A DNA stretch of 30,699 nt from Bacteroidota bacterium (GCA_023415495.1 JAEZKK010000016.1:1-30699); one strand, 5' to 3'. Counted from the stretch's first letter, positions 16,078-24,202 are shown. Notes: generated by a model not told the origin, from the sequence alone. Translations and numbers: made by a program.

Positions 16078-16761
16078 ATGAAAACACTTAGATCATTTAT
16101 TATTTTTTTATTTACAGCAGCTTGCTTTAATGCAAATGCACAAGAAAACACATTTAATTCCAATCCATATCATAATTTCTCATTAGATATTGGGTATGGG
16201 TATAGATTAGCTAATAGCCCTAACGAATTATTTACAACACAAACTAAAGATTCAGACTATTTTAATAAAGTAAAGCATGGACTCCATATTAGTTTTAACT
16301 ATGATTTCCGCTTTAAATCTTATTTAGAATTTGGATTCAAAGCCTCTGGTTATAATTCTGCTGCATCTTTGGGAGACTCTGTTGGAAGCAAAGACGACCT
16401 TTATATTTTTTACTTAGGACCAACAATAAAATACAATTATCATATTAATTCAAATAATAGTGTGTACGCCAGGGCAACAATAGGATACATTTCTTTCCGT
16501 AATTCTTTAACTGAAGAAATTGTAAATAATCTTGGAGTTAAGTCAGGTTCGAGTAAGACTTATAGAGGATATAATTTTGGTATGGGAATTGAAGTTGGAT
16601 ATGATTATAAAGTTAACGATTATCTTTCATTAGGAGTAAGCTCAGCAATACTTGGAGGGAGTATTAATAAACTCAAATTCGGAGATCAATCATTTGTATT
16701 AAATAAACCTGAATGTCTTTTCCGTTTTGAATTAGGTGTTGGAGCAAGAATTAGAATATAA
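16078..16761 (+). CDS. outer-membrane beta-barrel protein
   Basis: 227 residues. A signal peptide ends near NANAQ (residues 18-22). The mature part is a run of short alternating strands rich in Tyr, Gly and Phe, such as 'DIGYGYRL', 'HISFNYDF', 'EFGFKASGY', 'YNYHINS', 'GIEVGYDYK', and ends in 'ELGVGARIRI', an amphipathic final strand as in small 8-strand porin-fold proteins. No specific family was recognised. It sits between ftsY and rimO with gaps of 15 and 3 nt, so it should be co-transcribed with them; many relatives have ftsY directly followed by rimO. Confidence 0.75.
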   Translation: MKTLRSFIIFLFTAACFNANAQENTFNSNPYHNFSLDIGYGYRLANSPNELFTTQTKDSDYFNKVKHGLHISFNYDFRFKSYLEFGFKASGYNSAASLGDSVGSKDDLYIFYLGPTIKYNYHINSNNSVYARATIGYISFRNSLTEEIVNNLGVKSGSSKTYRGYNFGMGIEVGYDYKVNDYLSLGVSSAILGGSINKLKFGDQSFVLNKPECLFRFELGVGARIRI

Positions 16762-16764
16762 AAT

Positions 16765-18048
16765 ATGAATATAAATATAGTAACTCTTGGATGTTCGAAG
16801 AACACTGTAGACTCAGAATTTTTAGCAGGACATCTTCGAGACAAAGGACATAATGTAGATTTCGAGGCGAATAAGATTAGACACGATGTAGTAATAATAA
16901 ATACCTGTGGGTTTATTCATGATGCTAAAGAAGAATCGATAGAAACTATTTTACAGTATTGTGCTTACAAGAAGATTGGAAGAATAGAAAAACTTATTGT
17001 ATGCGGGTGTCTTTCTCAAAGATATAAAGACGACTTAGCTAAAGAAATAAAAGAGGTTGATAAGTTCTATGGAGTATTTGAGTGGGAAGAGATACTTGAA
17101 TATCTTCATTCAAAACCCCAAGGCAAATACTATAGAAACAGAAACATAAGCACGCCTAAACATTACGCATATTTAAAAATATCTGAAGGATGCGACAGAA
17201 ATTGTTCTTATTGTTCTATTCCATTAATTAGAGGCAAGAATATCTCAAGAGAAATCGAGGATTTAGTTCAAGAGGCAAAGCTTTTAGTTGAAAGTGGAGT
17301 TAAAGAGCTAATAATAATTGGTCAAGATACTACTTATTATGGTTTGGATAACTATAAAAAAAGAAGACTTTACGATCTATTAGTTGAATTAGTGAAAATT
17401 GAGGACTTAAAATGGATAAGGTTGCAATATGCCTATCCTCACCAATTTCCAATGGAGGTTATTGAACTAATGGCTAAGGAAGAGAAGATTTGTAAATACA
17501 TTGACCTTCCTTTGCAACATATTTCCACTTCAATACTTTCTTCAATGAATAGAAATATTGATAAGGAAGGAACAATAAAATTAGTTAATGATATTAGAGC
17601 GATTATTCCAGATATTGCTTTTAGAACAACATTTATTGTGGGATATCCTAACGAAGGAGAAGAAGAGTTTGAGGAATTAAAGGAATTTGTAACTAATTCT
17701 CGTTTCGATAGAATGGGAGCTTTTACTTATTCGGAAGAAGAAGGAACTCCTGCATACGAATTGGAAGATATTATACCACAAGAAACAAAGATTGAGAGAT
17801 TGGACGAGATTCTATATATTCAACAAAACATTTCATTAGAGATTAACCAAGAAAAGATTGGCAAGACTTATGAGGTGGTAATAGATAGAAGAGACCAAGA
17901 CTTTTGGGTAGGGAGAACTCAATACGATTCGCCAGAGGTGGACAACGAGGTACTAATCCCAGATACATACAAATTAGAGATAGGCAAGTTCTATAATATT
18001 CGCATTGTGGATGCTGTAGAATTTGACCTAATAGGTGAAATAATATAA
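16765..18048 (+). CDS. rimO: ribosomal protein S12 methylthiotransferase
   Basis: 427 residues. RimO is a radical-SAM enzyme that adds a methylthio group to an aspartate of ribosomal protein S12. The N-terminal UPF0004 domain starts 'VTLGCSKNTVDSE' with cysteines for the second iron-sulfur cluster (also in NTCGF and VCGCLSQ). The radical SAM motif is CDRNCSYC near residue 148. A short TRAM domain closes the protein. The 'LGCSKN' start distinguishes RimO from the tRNA-acting MiaB. It follows the barrel gene by 3 nt and is followed after 15 nt by the small acidic gene. Confidence 0.95.
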   Translation: MNINIVTLGCSKNTVDSEFLAGHLRDKGHNVDFEANKIRHDVVIINTCGFIHDAKEESIETILQYCAYKKIGRIEKLIVCGCLSQRYKDDLAKEIKEVDKFYGVFEWEEILEYLHSKPQGKYYRNRNISTPKHYAYLKISEGCDRNCSYCSIPLIRGKNISREIEDLVQEAKLLVESGVKELIIIGQDTTYYGLDNYKKRRLYDLLVELVKIEDLKWIRLQYAYPHQFPMEVIELMAKEEKICKYIDLPLQHISTSILSSMNRNIDKEGTIKLVNDIRAIIPDIAFRTTFIVGYPNEGEEEFEELKEFVTNSRFDRMGAFTYSEEEGTPAYELEDIIPQETKIERLDEILYIQQNISLEINQEKIGKTYEVVIDRRDQDFWVGRTQYDSPEVDNEVLIPDTYKLEIGKFYNIRIVDAVEFDLIGEII

Positions 18049-18063
18049 ACAAACAAAAACAAA

Positions 18064-18321
18064 ATGAACCCAGAGATTAAGAAAAACAGCGAAGAGCTTA
18101 TTGAGAAAATAGTAGAGAATATAGAAATGTTTTTTCAAACTGAAGAGCCTATTGAAAAGAAATATGATAACTATACAATATTTATTGATTTCAACGAAGA
18201 GGATTCCTTTATAGAATTTGATTATGAATTGACAGATAAAACAAAATTTGATGTTGATTTAGAATTTGTAATGGATGGAGTCTTTGAACAAATAGGTACT
18301 GAAGAAGAAGACGAAGAATAA
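18064..18321 (+). CDS. small acidic protein of unknown function
   Basis: 85 residues with a very high Glu and Asp content, ending EEEDEE. It is predicted to be cytosolic with no signal or membrane segment. An N-terminal helix (about 3-25) is followed by short strands such as 'NYTIFIDF' and 'SFIEFDYEL'. No family recognised. It lies 15 nt after rimO and 20 nt before a TPR protein, with the same strand and codon style, so it is a likely real gene in that transcript. Confidence 0.65.
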   Translation: MNPEIKKNSEELIEKIVENIEMFFQTEEPIEKKYDNYTIFIDFNEEDSFIEFDYELTDKTKFDVDLEFVMDGVFEQIGTEEEDEE

Positions 18322-18341
18322 TTAATTAAAAACTAATTATT

Positions 18342-18623
18342 ATGGATTTAGAAATAAAGTATAATGAGATTAAGAAATTAATAGATAAGGGAGAAATTCA
18401 AAAAGCTAAAGATGAATTAAACTCTATTATATCAGAGAATCCTAAGGAAGATAATGCTTATTATTTATTAGGCAATATATTCCGCAAGGAACAAAATTGG
18501 CAATTGGCAATGAATAATTATACTCTTGCTATTGAGATTAATCCTTCCTCTCCAGCTCAAGGAGCTTGGAAGATGTGCCAAGAAATTCTAAATTTCTACG
18601 ATACAACTATGTATAATCATTAG
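18342..18623 (+). CDS. small TPR-repeat protein
   Basis: 93 residues. Two helix-turn-helix TPR units are seen at about residues 3-36 and 37-70: 'GEIQKAKDELNSIISENP' and 'DNAYYLLGNIFRKEQNW', followed by 'AMNNYTLAIEINPSSP'. The canonical small/large pattern (Ala, Tyr, Leu, Gly, Asn, Pro) is clear. No signal peptide, so it should act in the cytosol as a protein-binding adaptor; the partner is unknown. The sigma-factor gene begins 57 nt further on with possibly its own promoter. Confidence 0.75.
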   Translation: MDLEIKYNEIKKLIDKGEIQKAKDELNSIISENPKEDNAYYLLGNIFRKEQNWQLAMNNYTLAIEINPSSPAQGAWKMCQEILNFYDTTMYNH

Positions 18624-18680
18624 AATATACTTATTTATAAACTTACAATTAGGGAGAGTATTTTTTTAAGAGATTATAGA

Positions 18681-19247
18681 ATGAACGACGAAGAAATATT
18701 TGAATTAATTGAAGAGAAAACAACAAGAGAAAGAGGTTATTCCTTATTAGTAAAGGAGTATAAGGAAAAGATATATTGGCAAATTAGGCGTATGGTTTTA
18801 TCTCATGATGACGCCAATGATTTAACTCAAGATGTATTTATCAAGATTTACCAAAACCTTGATACCTTTAAAAAAGACTCTTCTCTTTCAACATGGATTT
18901 ATAGAATTACATTAAACCATAGCATCAATTTCCTCAATAATAAAAAGAGGAGATTGATGCTTGGTTTTTCTTCTTTAGAGAACAAGATGATTGATAATCT
19001 AAAATCTGACCCCCTTTTCGATAGCGATGAAGCTGAACTAAAGCTCCAGAAAGCTATTCTCTCTCTCCCTACCAAACAAAGAGCAATCTTCAACCTTCGT
19101 TACTATGACGAAATGCCTTTTGAGGAAATGTCAAAAATTTTGAATACAAGCCAAAGTGCTTTAAAGTCCTCCTACCACTTTGCTGCAAAGAAGATACAAG
19201 ACTCTCTCTTAAAGGAGGATAATATAAAATTTAATCTTGATAATTAA
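18681..19247 (+). CDS. ECF-type RNA polymerase sigma factor
   Basis: 188 residues. Region 2 lies at about 23-88, with 'DDANDLTQDVFIKIYQNL' (core RNA polymerase binding) and 'STWIYRITLNHSINFL' (-10 recognition and melting). Region 4 lies at about 122-175, with 'LPTKQRAIFNLRYYDEMPFE' shortened here to LPTKQRAIFNLRYYDE, and a helix-turn-helix 'MSKILNTSQSALKSS'. No region 1 or 3, as expected for ECF factors. The following two genes encode a one-pass membrane protein and a secreted Spy-like protein, which fits a sigma / anti-sigma / envelope sensor unit. Confidence 0.93.
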   Translation: MNDEEIFELIEEKTTRERGYSLLVKEYKEKIYWQIRRMVLSHDDANDLTQDVFIKIYQNLDTFKKDSSLSTWIYRITLNHSINFLNNKKRRLMLGFSSLENKMIDNLKSDPLFDSDEAELKLQKAILSLPTKQRAIFNLRYYDEMPFEEMSKILNTSQSALKSSYHFAAKKIQDSLLKEDNIKFNLDN

Positions 19248-19264
19248 ACCTTTTCAATTTTCTA

Positions 19265-19717
19265 ATGTCAAAGAGTAAAATGAATCAAAAAGAAATGACA
19301 AGTAAGAAGAATCCTTTTAAGGTGCCTGAGAATTATTTCGACAATCTGGAAAAAGAAATATTGAGCAATAAGCCTAAAAAGCGTATTGAATTTTCTACTA
19401 CAAAGATATTGAAATATGCAGCAGTTGTACTTTTAGCTATAGGAATAGGAACTACAGTTTTCTATACCCTACCAGTTAAAGAGGATACAAATATTATTGC
19501 TCGTCAAACCCAAGATTCGTTTTATAAAAACTCCAAAATCATTTCCACAACTCAAGAGAATGAAGCAATAGAAGAGCTCCTATTGAATCAAGAAAAATTT
19601 GTAGAAGAACACAATGTAGAAAACATTGAATTTTCTGAACAAGAGTATGAGTATTTGGAATATTATTTACATGGAGATTATAACAGTTATTTAACTTATA
19701 ATGAATTAGACTTATGA
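19265..19717 (+). CDS. putative anti-sigma factor, single membrane segment
   Basis: 150 residues. A cytosolic N-terminal part with the motif FKVPENYFDNL (18-28), seen in many Bacteroidota proteins encoded after ECF sigma genes, then one membrane segment at about 48-68, then an acidic periplasmic tail. The N-terminal part is too short for a full zinc-type anti-sigma domain and has no HxxxCxxC motif, so if it holds the sigma factor it uses a different contact. It starts 17 nt after the sigma gene and overlaps the next gene by 4 nt (ATGA), implying coupled translation. Role inferred from position. Confidence 0.65.
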   Translation: MSKSKMNQKEMTSKKNPFKVPENYFDNLEKEILSNKPKKRIEFSTTKILKYAAVVLLAIGIGTTVFYTLPVKEDTNIIARQTQDSFYKNSKIISTTQENEAIEELLLNQEKFVEEHNVENIEFSEQEYEYLEYYLHGDYNSYLTYNELDL

Positions 19718-20238
19718 AAAGATTAATTTTAATGCTATTTATAGCAACATTTGCATTAAATCTTAATGCACAACCACCAAAGAGAGGAGATGGTTATAGG
19801 AATTTTGATAAAGAAAGCTTTCAAAAGAAAATTACAACTCACAAAATTGCTTTTATTACTCAGAAATTAGACCTTAGCGAAGAAGAAGCTATGAAGTTTT
19901 GGCCAATATTTAATAAGTATGACGCAGAACTGAAAGCTATTCGAGACAGAAACTGCCCTATGGTTGAGAGAGATACTACAAAAAGACCAATGAGACCTGA
20001 TTTTTCTAAATTAAGCGAAACGCAAGCAAGGGAAATCCTTAATAACCATTTAAAGATGGAAAAGGAAATAATTGCTGTAAAAGAGAAATATGCTAAAGAA
20101 TTTGAGAAAGCAATCCCTGTACAAAAAGTAACTACCCTTTATTTCTTAGAAAAGGAGTTTATGGGCAAGCTAATGCAAAAAGGACCTAAGCAAATGCACA
20201 ACAAAGACAAAGCACCTAAGAAAAGAAACAGAGGCTAA
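19714..20238 (+). CDS. Spy/CpxP-like periplasmic protein
   Basis: 174 residues. A signal peptide ends near NAQ (residues 18-20). The mature chain is helical and strongly charged: 'TQKLDLSEEEAMKFWPIFNKY' (quoted as QKLDLSEEEAMKFWPIF) is similar to the first helix of CpxP/Spy/ZraP-type chaperones and metal sensors, and long Lys/Glu helices follow. The C-terminus is very basic. Together with the sigma and membrane genes it forms an operon that probably senses envelope stress or unfolded outer-membrane proteins. It is closed by a strong terminator at 20263-20312. Confidence 0.75.
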   Translation: MKRLILMLFIATFALNLNAQPPKRGDGYRNFDKESFQKKITTHKIAFITQKLDLSEEEAMKFWPIFNKYDAELKAIRDRNCPMVERDTTKRPMRPDFSKLSETQAREILNNHLKMEKEIIAVKEKYAKEFEKAIPVQKVTTLYFLEKEFMGKLMQKGPKQMHNKDKAPKKRNRG

Positions 20239-20262
20239 GCACTTCTAAATCTCCAAACCAAG

Positions 20263-20312
20263 AATACTTGATAAAGTAAATACATATATATTTATTTTAT
20301 CAAGTATTTTTT
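20263..20312 (+). terminator. strong intrinsic terminator of the sigma operon
   Basis: A 20-bp stem: AATACTTGATAAA at 20263-20275 pairs perfectly with TTTATCAAGTATT at 20296-20308, and the helix continues inward through one G-U pair to a 6-nt loop (20283-20288). It ends in six T. It lies between convergent genes and may serve both. Confidence 0.92.
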
Positions 20313-20364
20313 GTTTAAATAAGTTAGTAATAAATCAAAAGTCAATATTTACAAGCCCAAAACA

Positions 20365-21384
20365 CTAAAACCTAAAACTCAATGTAAAGTTTGCGCCATG
20401 AGTTAGGTGATATCTATTATTTCCAAATACATAACCATAATTTATTTCTCCGCCTAAGCCAATATTATCAGTAATAAAATACTTATAAGATAACTCTCCG
20501 CCTACTCCAAAATAATTATAGTATTCTCTAATATCACCCTCATAAAGCATATTATTAAGACCATAACCTAAATCTAAGCCAAGCTTTAATATATGACTGG
20601 AATTTGTATTCAAAAAGTTATAACTCAAAACCAATGAAAAGAGATTTAATCTTGTACTTCTAATTGGATTATAAACATTATAATCAACTAAGTAAATATT
20701 ACCAGTATAGTCTTCCGAATAAGTAATATATCTCAACTTTGCAAAGTATGTGTTTTTATAATCAAGCTCATAAGAGGGTATTAAATTGGTTTTAACGCTG
20801 TAAGAGCCCAAATAACCGTCTATCCATCTATATCCCAATTGAGTTTGAATAGTATGGTTAAAATCTTTTGAAGAAATTTCTTTTGATGTTGAAGTTTCAT
20901 TTTGAGAAAAACCCATTTGAGCTAAAGACAAAAAGAAAACAAGTAATGCAATTGAAGTAAGGGTTTTTGCTGACTTTGCAATATAACCTTTTGGTGGTTT
21001 TTGTTCGGCGATGAATTTCATTTCTTTAATTTCTTTTGAGAGTTTTCTGTCTGCTTTATAAGTAATCTTGGTTGCTTTTACCTTTTTAGGGTCAATTTTT
21101 TTTGGGTCATCAAATCCTTCGCTTGAAATCCCAATCCCAAAGGTGCCAATCCCATCAAGCTTAACATTACTCCCCTGGTTAAAAGAGAGTTTCATCTCAA
21201 TAGATAATGCTTTCAAACAACCTAATACATCAGCTTGAGTTAGAGAACAAGAACTTGAAATTCTCTCGGCAAGCTCTTCTGTGTCAACAATTGAATTTGT
21301 TTTAGAACAAGCATAATACTTTTCAATCTCATTACCATTGGAATCTTTAAATTTTTTCTTCCAAATACCGAAAATTCTACTCAT
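20365..21384 (-). CDS. HU-like DNA-binding domain fused to outer-membrane beta-barrel
   Basis: 339 residues in one uninterrupted frame. Residues about 20-122 are a Bacteroidales-type histone-like HU domain (the family often annotated 'DNA-binding protein, histone-like'): 'DTEELAERISSSCSLTQADV' in part, 'VKLDGIGTFGIGISSEG' and 'DDPKKIDPKKVKATKITY'. Residues 123-140 are a basic linker. Residues 141-157 are hydrophobic and end with MGFSQ, the same signal-peptidase-like ending as two ordinary exported proteins of this window. Residues 170-339 are beta-barrel strands (for example 'TQLGYRWIDGY', 'LKLGLDLGYGL', 'GGEINYGYVFG') ending in TLSFRF with the terminal Phe of BAM substrates. An internal Met at residue 122 could start a separate barrel. 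Leader of about 200 nt contains array C. Confidence 0.85.
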   Translation of the reverse strand: MSRIFGIWKKKFKDSNGNEIEKYYACSKTNSIVDTEELAERISSSCSLTQADVLGCLKALSIEMKLSFNQGSNVKLDGIGTFGIGISSEGFDDPKKIDPKKVKATKITYKADRKLSKEIKEMKFIAEQKPPKGYIAKSAKTLTSIALLVFFLSLAQMGFSQNETSTSKEISSKDFNHTIQTQLGYRWIDGYLGSYSVKTNLIPSYELDYKNTYFAKLRYITYSEDYTGNIYLVDYNVYNPIRSTRLNLFSLVLSYNFLNTNSSHILKLGLDLGYGLNNMLYEGDIREYYNYFGVGGELSYKYFITDNIGLGGEINYGYVFGNNRYHLTHGANFTLSFRF

Positions 21385-21440
21385 AATAATATAGTTTTTT
21401 AATTAATATATTTCATTTGATTAAGAACTACTTAAACCCC

Positions 21441-21580
21441 ATTTCAATCTCACCAAATCCTATTCCAATCTAATGGAATTTGATTCCAATCTAATATAAT
21501 GCCATTATATTCCAAGAATAATGCCATTATATCGTCCATTTAATGGCATTATATCACAAGTATAATGGCATTATATCGAC
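21441..21580. repeat. 21-22-bp-period repeat array (array C)
   Basis: Two unit families in one run. ATTCCAATCTAAT or a variant starts at 21441, 21462 and 21483 (period 21). The palindrome ATAATGCCATTAT, or its GGC form, starts at 21496, 21518, 21540 and 21562 (period 22). The array lies just downstream of the minus-strand promoter at 21588-21595, so it is in the 5' leader of the HU-barrel mRNA. It shares AATGCCATT with array A and GAATTTGATTC with array B. Confidence 0.85.
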
Positions 21581-21587
21581 TTCCTTG

Positions 21588-21595
21588 CAAAGATA
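21588..21595 (-). promoter_or_regulatory. promoter of the HU-barrel gene
   Basis: Minus-strand TATCTTTG followed by GCAAGG, with TTG 18 nt upstream. The start codon is about 200 nt away, which is a long leader for this phylum, and the leader is filled by array C. Confidence 0.6.
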
Positions 21596-21654
21596 CATTT
21601 TTTTTAAATCAAACAACATTTAATTATAGTAAAGATGTATATAATTATATTCAA

Positions 21655-21690
21655 AAAAAATTATGTGATATGTAAATCACATAATTTTTT
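21655..21690. promoter_or_regulatory. 15-bp perfect inverted repeat at the phosphoesterase promoter
   Basis: AAAAAATTATGTGAT (21655-21669) pairs perfectly with ATCACATAATTTTTT (21676-21690) across six bases. It ends 4 nt before the plus-strand -7 element and covers the -33 zone, between two divergent promoters. The TGTGA...TCACA half-sites resemble Crp/Fnr-family operators, but the spacing is 8, not 6. With its A and T flanks it could also fold as a terminator-like hairpin. Confidence 0.7.
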
Positions 21691-21694
21691 AATC

Positions 21695-21702
21695 TATCTT
21701 TG
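21695..21702 (+). promoter_or_regulatory. -7 element of the phosphoesterase gene
   Basis: TATCTTTG, 26 nt before the start codon at 21729. No TTG at -33; the palindrome at 21655-21690 occupies that place, so activation or repression through it is plausible. Confidence 0.65.
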
Positions 21703-21728
21703 TTGCAAATTATATTCAAAATAAAAAT

Positions 21729-23054
21729 ATGAAAAAACCAATTAGTTTTTTTAATGCTTTATGCATAATTTTGGTCTTAGGTTTAATTACTTCATGTAAA
21801 GATACCGATAAAGACGACAATACTATCGATCCATTTAATAATGGTAGCAATCAAAGAAATATGATTGTTGTAATTAGCGATTTACACCTTGGACCAGACC
21901 TTGCGTACACTGAATGCAAGAATAATCTTAAAGCTCTAGAAAAGCTTCTTTACAAAATCAAAAATTCTGCCAACGTTAAAGAGCTTGTAATTGCGGGGGA
22001 TATGCTTGACGAATGGTTTGTCCCAGCTAATATCGACACATATAACGGACAAAGCCAGGCAAATTACGTTCAACGTATTGCAACAACCAATAAGGGAGTA
22101 ATTGATGCATTCAATGCAATTATTCAAGAAGGTAAAATATTAGTTACCTACGTTCCAGGCAACCATGACTTAACAATTACGGCTGAAAACATAAGCCTAA
22201 TTCTTCCAGGAATCAATCAAGCACGTGATATTTCCCTTGGTTTGGGTACTTATGTGCCTAATGACTTACCAATATTGGCTATTGAACACGGACATCGTTA
22301 TAATTTCTTCTGTGCTCCAGACCCTATATCTAATCAAACAATTGCTCCAGGCAGCATAACACCTCCAGGATATTTCTTTACAAGAATAGCAGCACTTCAC
22401 GTAGCTCAAGAATGCACTATTGCTGGTGATACAATACCAGAGCTTTCTCTTAACACCACTGGAGGAGAAAGCCAAACTCTTTTATACGCTTATTGGAAAT
22501 TATGGCAATGGGCAATAAATGCTTTACCAATTGAAAATAAATTTGATGAGGAATTGATAGTTACTAATATAAATGGCTTTTCTGGTAATTTCTCTGTTAA
22601 CGATTTAATTCCATTTCAACTAACAAATGGAGGAGAAATTGATGTTAATCTTTTCAAAGGAGTTCAAGACAGTTGGAGTCAAAGACAAGCACTAAATAAT
22701 GTTCCAGTAAATATTCCAACTCTACAAGCTATTAAAAATTCTGCTTCATCGACTGAATCGGATAACCAAGCAAAAACCCAATATTTTTTAAACCCTAATT
22801 CCAATAAAAGAATTGTAATCTTTGGTCATTCACATGATGCAAAAATTATAGCATCAACCAATACAAATGGGCAAAAGACTATTTACGCTAACTCAGGCAC
22901 TTGGGTAGACCATAATAATGTAGCACCAACAACAACGAATTTTGTAGTAATTACTCCACAAACAAGCGACGCTTCTTCAAAAACCTATGTGAAACTTTAT
23001 AATTACATGAACGAAACAGTAACCAAAATGTCAGCAGACTCAATGCGTTATTAA
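21729..23054 (+). CDS. lipoprotein calcineurin-like metallophosphoesterase
   Basis: 441 residues. A lipoprotein signal ends with the lipobox LITSC (Cys23), so it should be membrane-anchored outside the cytosol. The metallophosphoesterase motifs are complete: DLH at 51-53, GDMLDEW from 90 (the Asp bridges two metals), GNHD at 144-147, a His in 'EHGHRY' and GHSH near 366. The long insert between GNHD and GHSH is unrecognised. The fold acts on phosphomono- or diesters; the extracytoplasmic location suggests a scavenging or envelope role. It is transcribed alone, divergent from the HU-barrel gene and convergent with the efflux operon, 47 nt away. Confidence 0.88.
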   Translation: MKKPISFFNALCIILVLGLITSCKDTDKDDNTIDPFNNGSNQRNMIVVISDLHLGPDLAYTECKNNLKALEKLLYKIKNSANVKELVIAGDMLDEWFVPANIDTYNGQSQANYVQRIATTNKGVIDAFNAIIQEGKILVTYVPGNHDLTITAENISLILPGINQARDISLGLGTYVPNDLPILAIEHGHRYNFFCAPDPISNQTIAPGSITPPGYFFTRIAALHVAQECTIAGDTIPELSLNTTGGESQTLLYAYWKLWQWAINALPIENKFDEELIVTNINGFSGNFSVNDLIPFQLTNGGEIDVNLFKGVQDSWSQRQALNNVPVNIPTLQAIKNSASSTESDNQAKTQYFLNPNSNKRIVIFGHSHDAKIIASTNTNGQKTIYANSGTWVDHNNVAPTTTNFVVITPQTSDASSKTYVKLYNYMNETVTKMSADSMRY

Positions 23055-23101
23055 TAAAAAAGAAATCATATTCAATAGACAAATACTAATCAATTATTAT
23101 C

Positions 23102-24202
23102 TTAATTCTTTTTTCTGTAAGATAAGATTGCCCAGGTGTTGGTTACTATTACAAATCCTAAAAGAGAGTAAAGTTGCGGAAGGAGTTCAGTAAATTTGCT
23201 CCCTTTTAGGTAAACGCATCTCATTATATCTATAAAGTATTTCAAAGGGCTGAATGAGCCTATGGTTTGAGCCCAAGGTGGCATTGAAGTAAAAGGAGTA
23301 TAGAGTCCACTCATTAAAATCATTATCATTATAAAGAAAAACATCATAAAAACTGCTTGCTGATAGGTTTGAGCATAGTTTGAAAGCACCAGACCAAAGC
23401 CTGAGATTGCAAGAGTAAAGATAAAAGAAAATATATAGACAGTAAATATACTCCCTTCTGGCTTAATACCATAAAAAAGCCAAGCGACAAGAAAACCTAT
23501 GCTCATTACAATAGCTCCAATTATCCAATAAGGAATTAGTTTTGAAAGAATAAACACAGGCTTGGTTATTGGAGTTACATTGATTTGCTCCATATTGCCC
23601 TTTTCCTTTTCCCCAACAATATTAAATGCCGGGAGAAAACCACAAATTAATGCAAGTATCATCACCATTAGGGCAGGAACCATAAAGAATTTATAGTTAA
23701 GAGTTTTATTAAAGGCATAAAGAGGGAGGATTTCCATTGTGGGAGAATTTATCACTTGCAAAGAGGAGTTTTTCTCAATAGAAAAATCGCTAATAATATT
23801 TTGAGCATACATAGCACTGATTGAACCCTTCATCCCATTAACAGTATTAACAGCTATCAATATATTAGCATTTTTATCTACTATATAATCCTTTTCAAAC
23901 CCTAATGGAATATTAATTATCATATCTGCCCTATCCTCATGAATTAATTCCATTGCCTCTGAATAGGTATCTTCTATATAATTAATATTTAACGAAGTAT
24001 TGGCTCTAAATTTATTCAAGATAAGATTAGATTGGGAGCTTTTATCATTATCCACAACCACGACTCTTATATCTTTAATATCGAAATTCGCTGCATAAGG
24101 CAGAAGAATTAATGCAATAAAAGGGAAGATAAAGATTAACTTTGGTAGAATCCAATCTCTTTTAATTTGTTTAAACTCTTTCTCAATTAAATATCCTAAC
24201 AT
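23102..24202 (-). CDS. ABC-2 type permease 2 (YbhR/YbhS-like)
   Basis: 366 residues. One N-terminal membrane segment (about 22-40), a periplasmic domain of some 130 residues ('VVVVDNDKSSQSNLI', 'ADMIINIPLGFEKD'), then five or six membrane segments from about 170. The 'NIVGEKEKGNMEQINVTPI' stretch (quoted in part as GEKEKGNMEQINV) is the cytosolic coupling motif typical of this ABC-2 family. It is the last gene of the efflux operon and pairs with the permease encoded 3 nt upstream to make a heterodimeric channel driven by the two ATPases. Confidence 0.9.
   Translation of the reverse strand: MLGYLIEKEFKQIKRDWILPKLIFIFPFIALILLPYAANFDIKDIRVVVVDNDKSSQSNLILNKFRANTSLNINYIEDTYSEAMELIHEDRADMIINIPLGFEKDYIVDKNANILIAVNTVNGMKGSISAMYAQNIISDFSIEKNSSLQVINSPTMEILPLYAFNKTLNYKFFMVPALMVMILALICGFLPAFNIVGEKEKGNMEQINVTPITKPVFILSKLIPYWIIGAIVMSIGFLVAWLFYGIKPEGSIFTVYIFSFIFTLAISGFGLVLSNYAQTYQQAVFMMFFFIMIMILMSGLYTPFTSMPPWAQTIGSFSPLKYFIDIMRCVYLKGSKFTELLPQLYSLLGFVIVTNTWAILSYRKKN

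Noticed and set aside
23055..23101. Terminator between the phosphoesterase gene and the efflux operon.
   Set aside because: No stem of useful length was found in these 47 bases.
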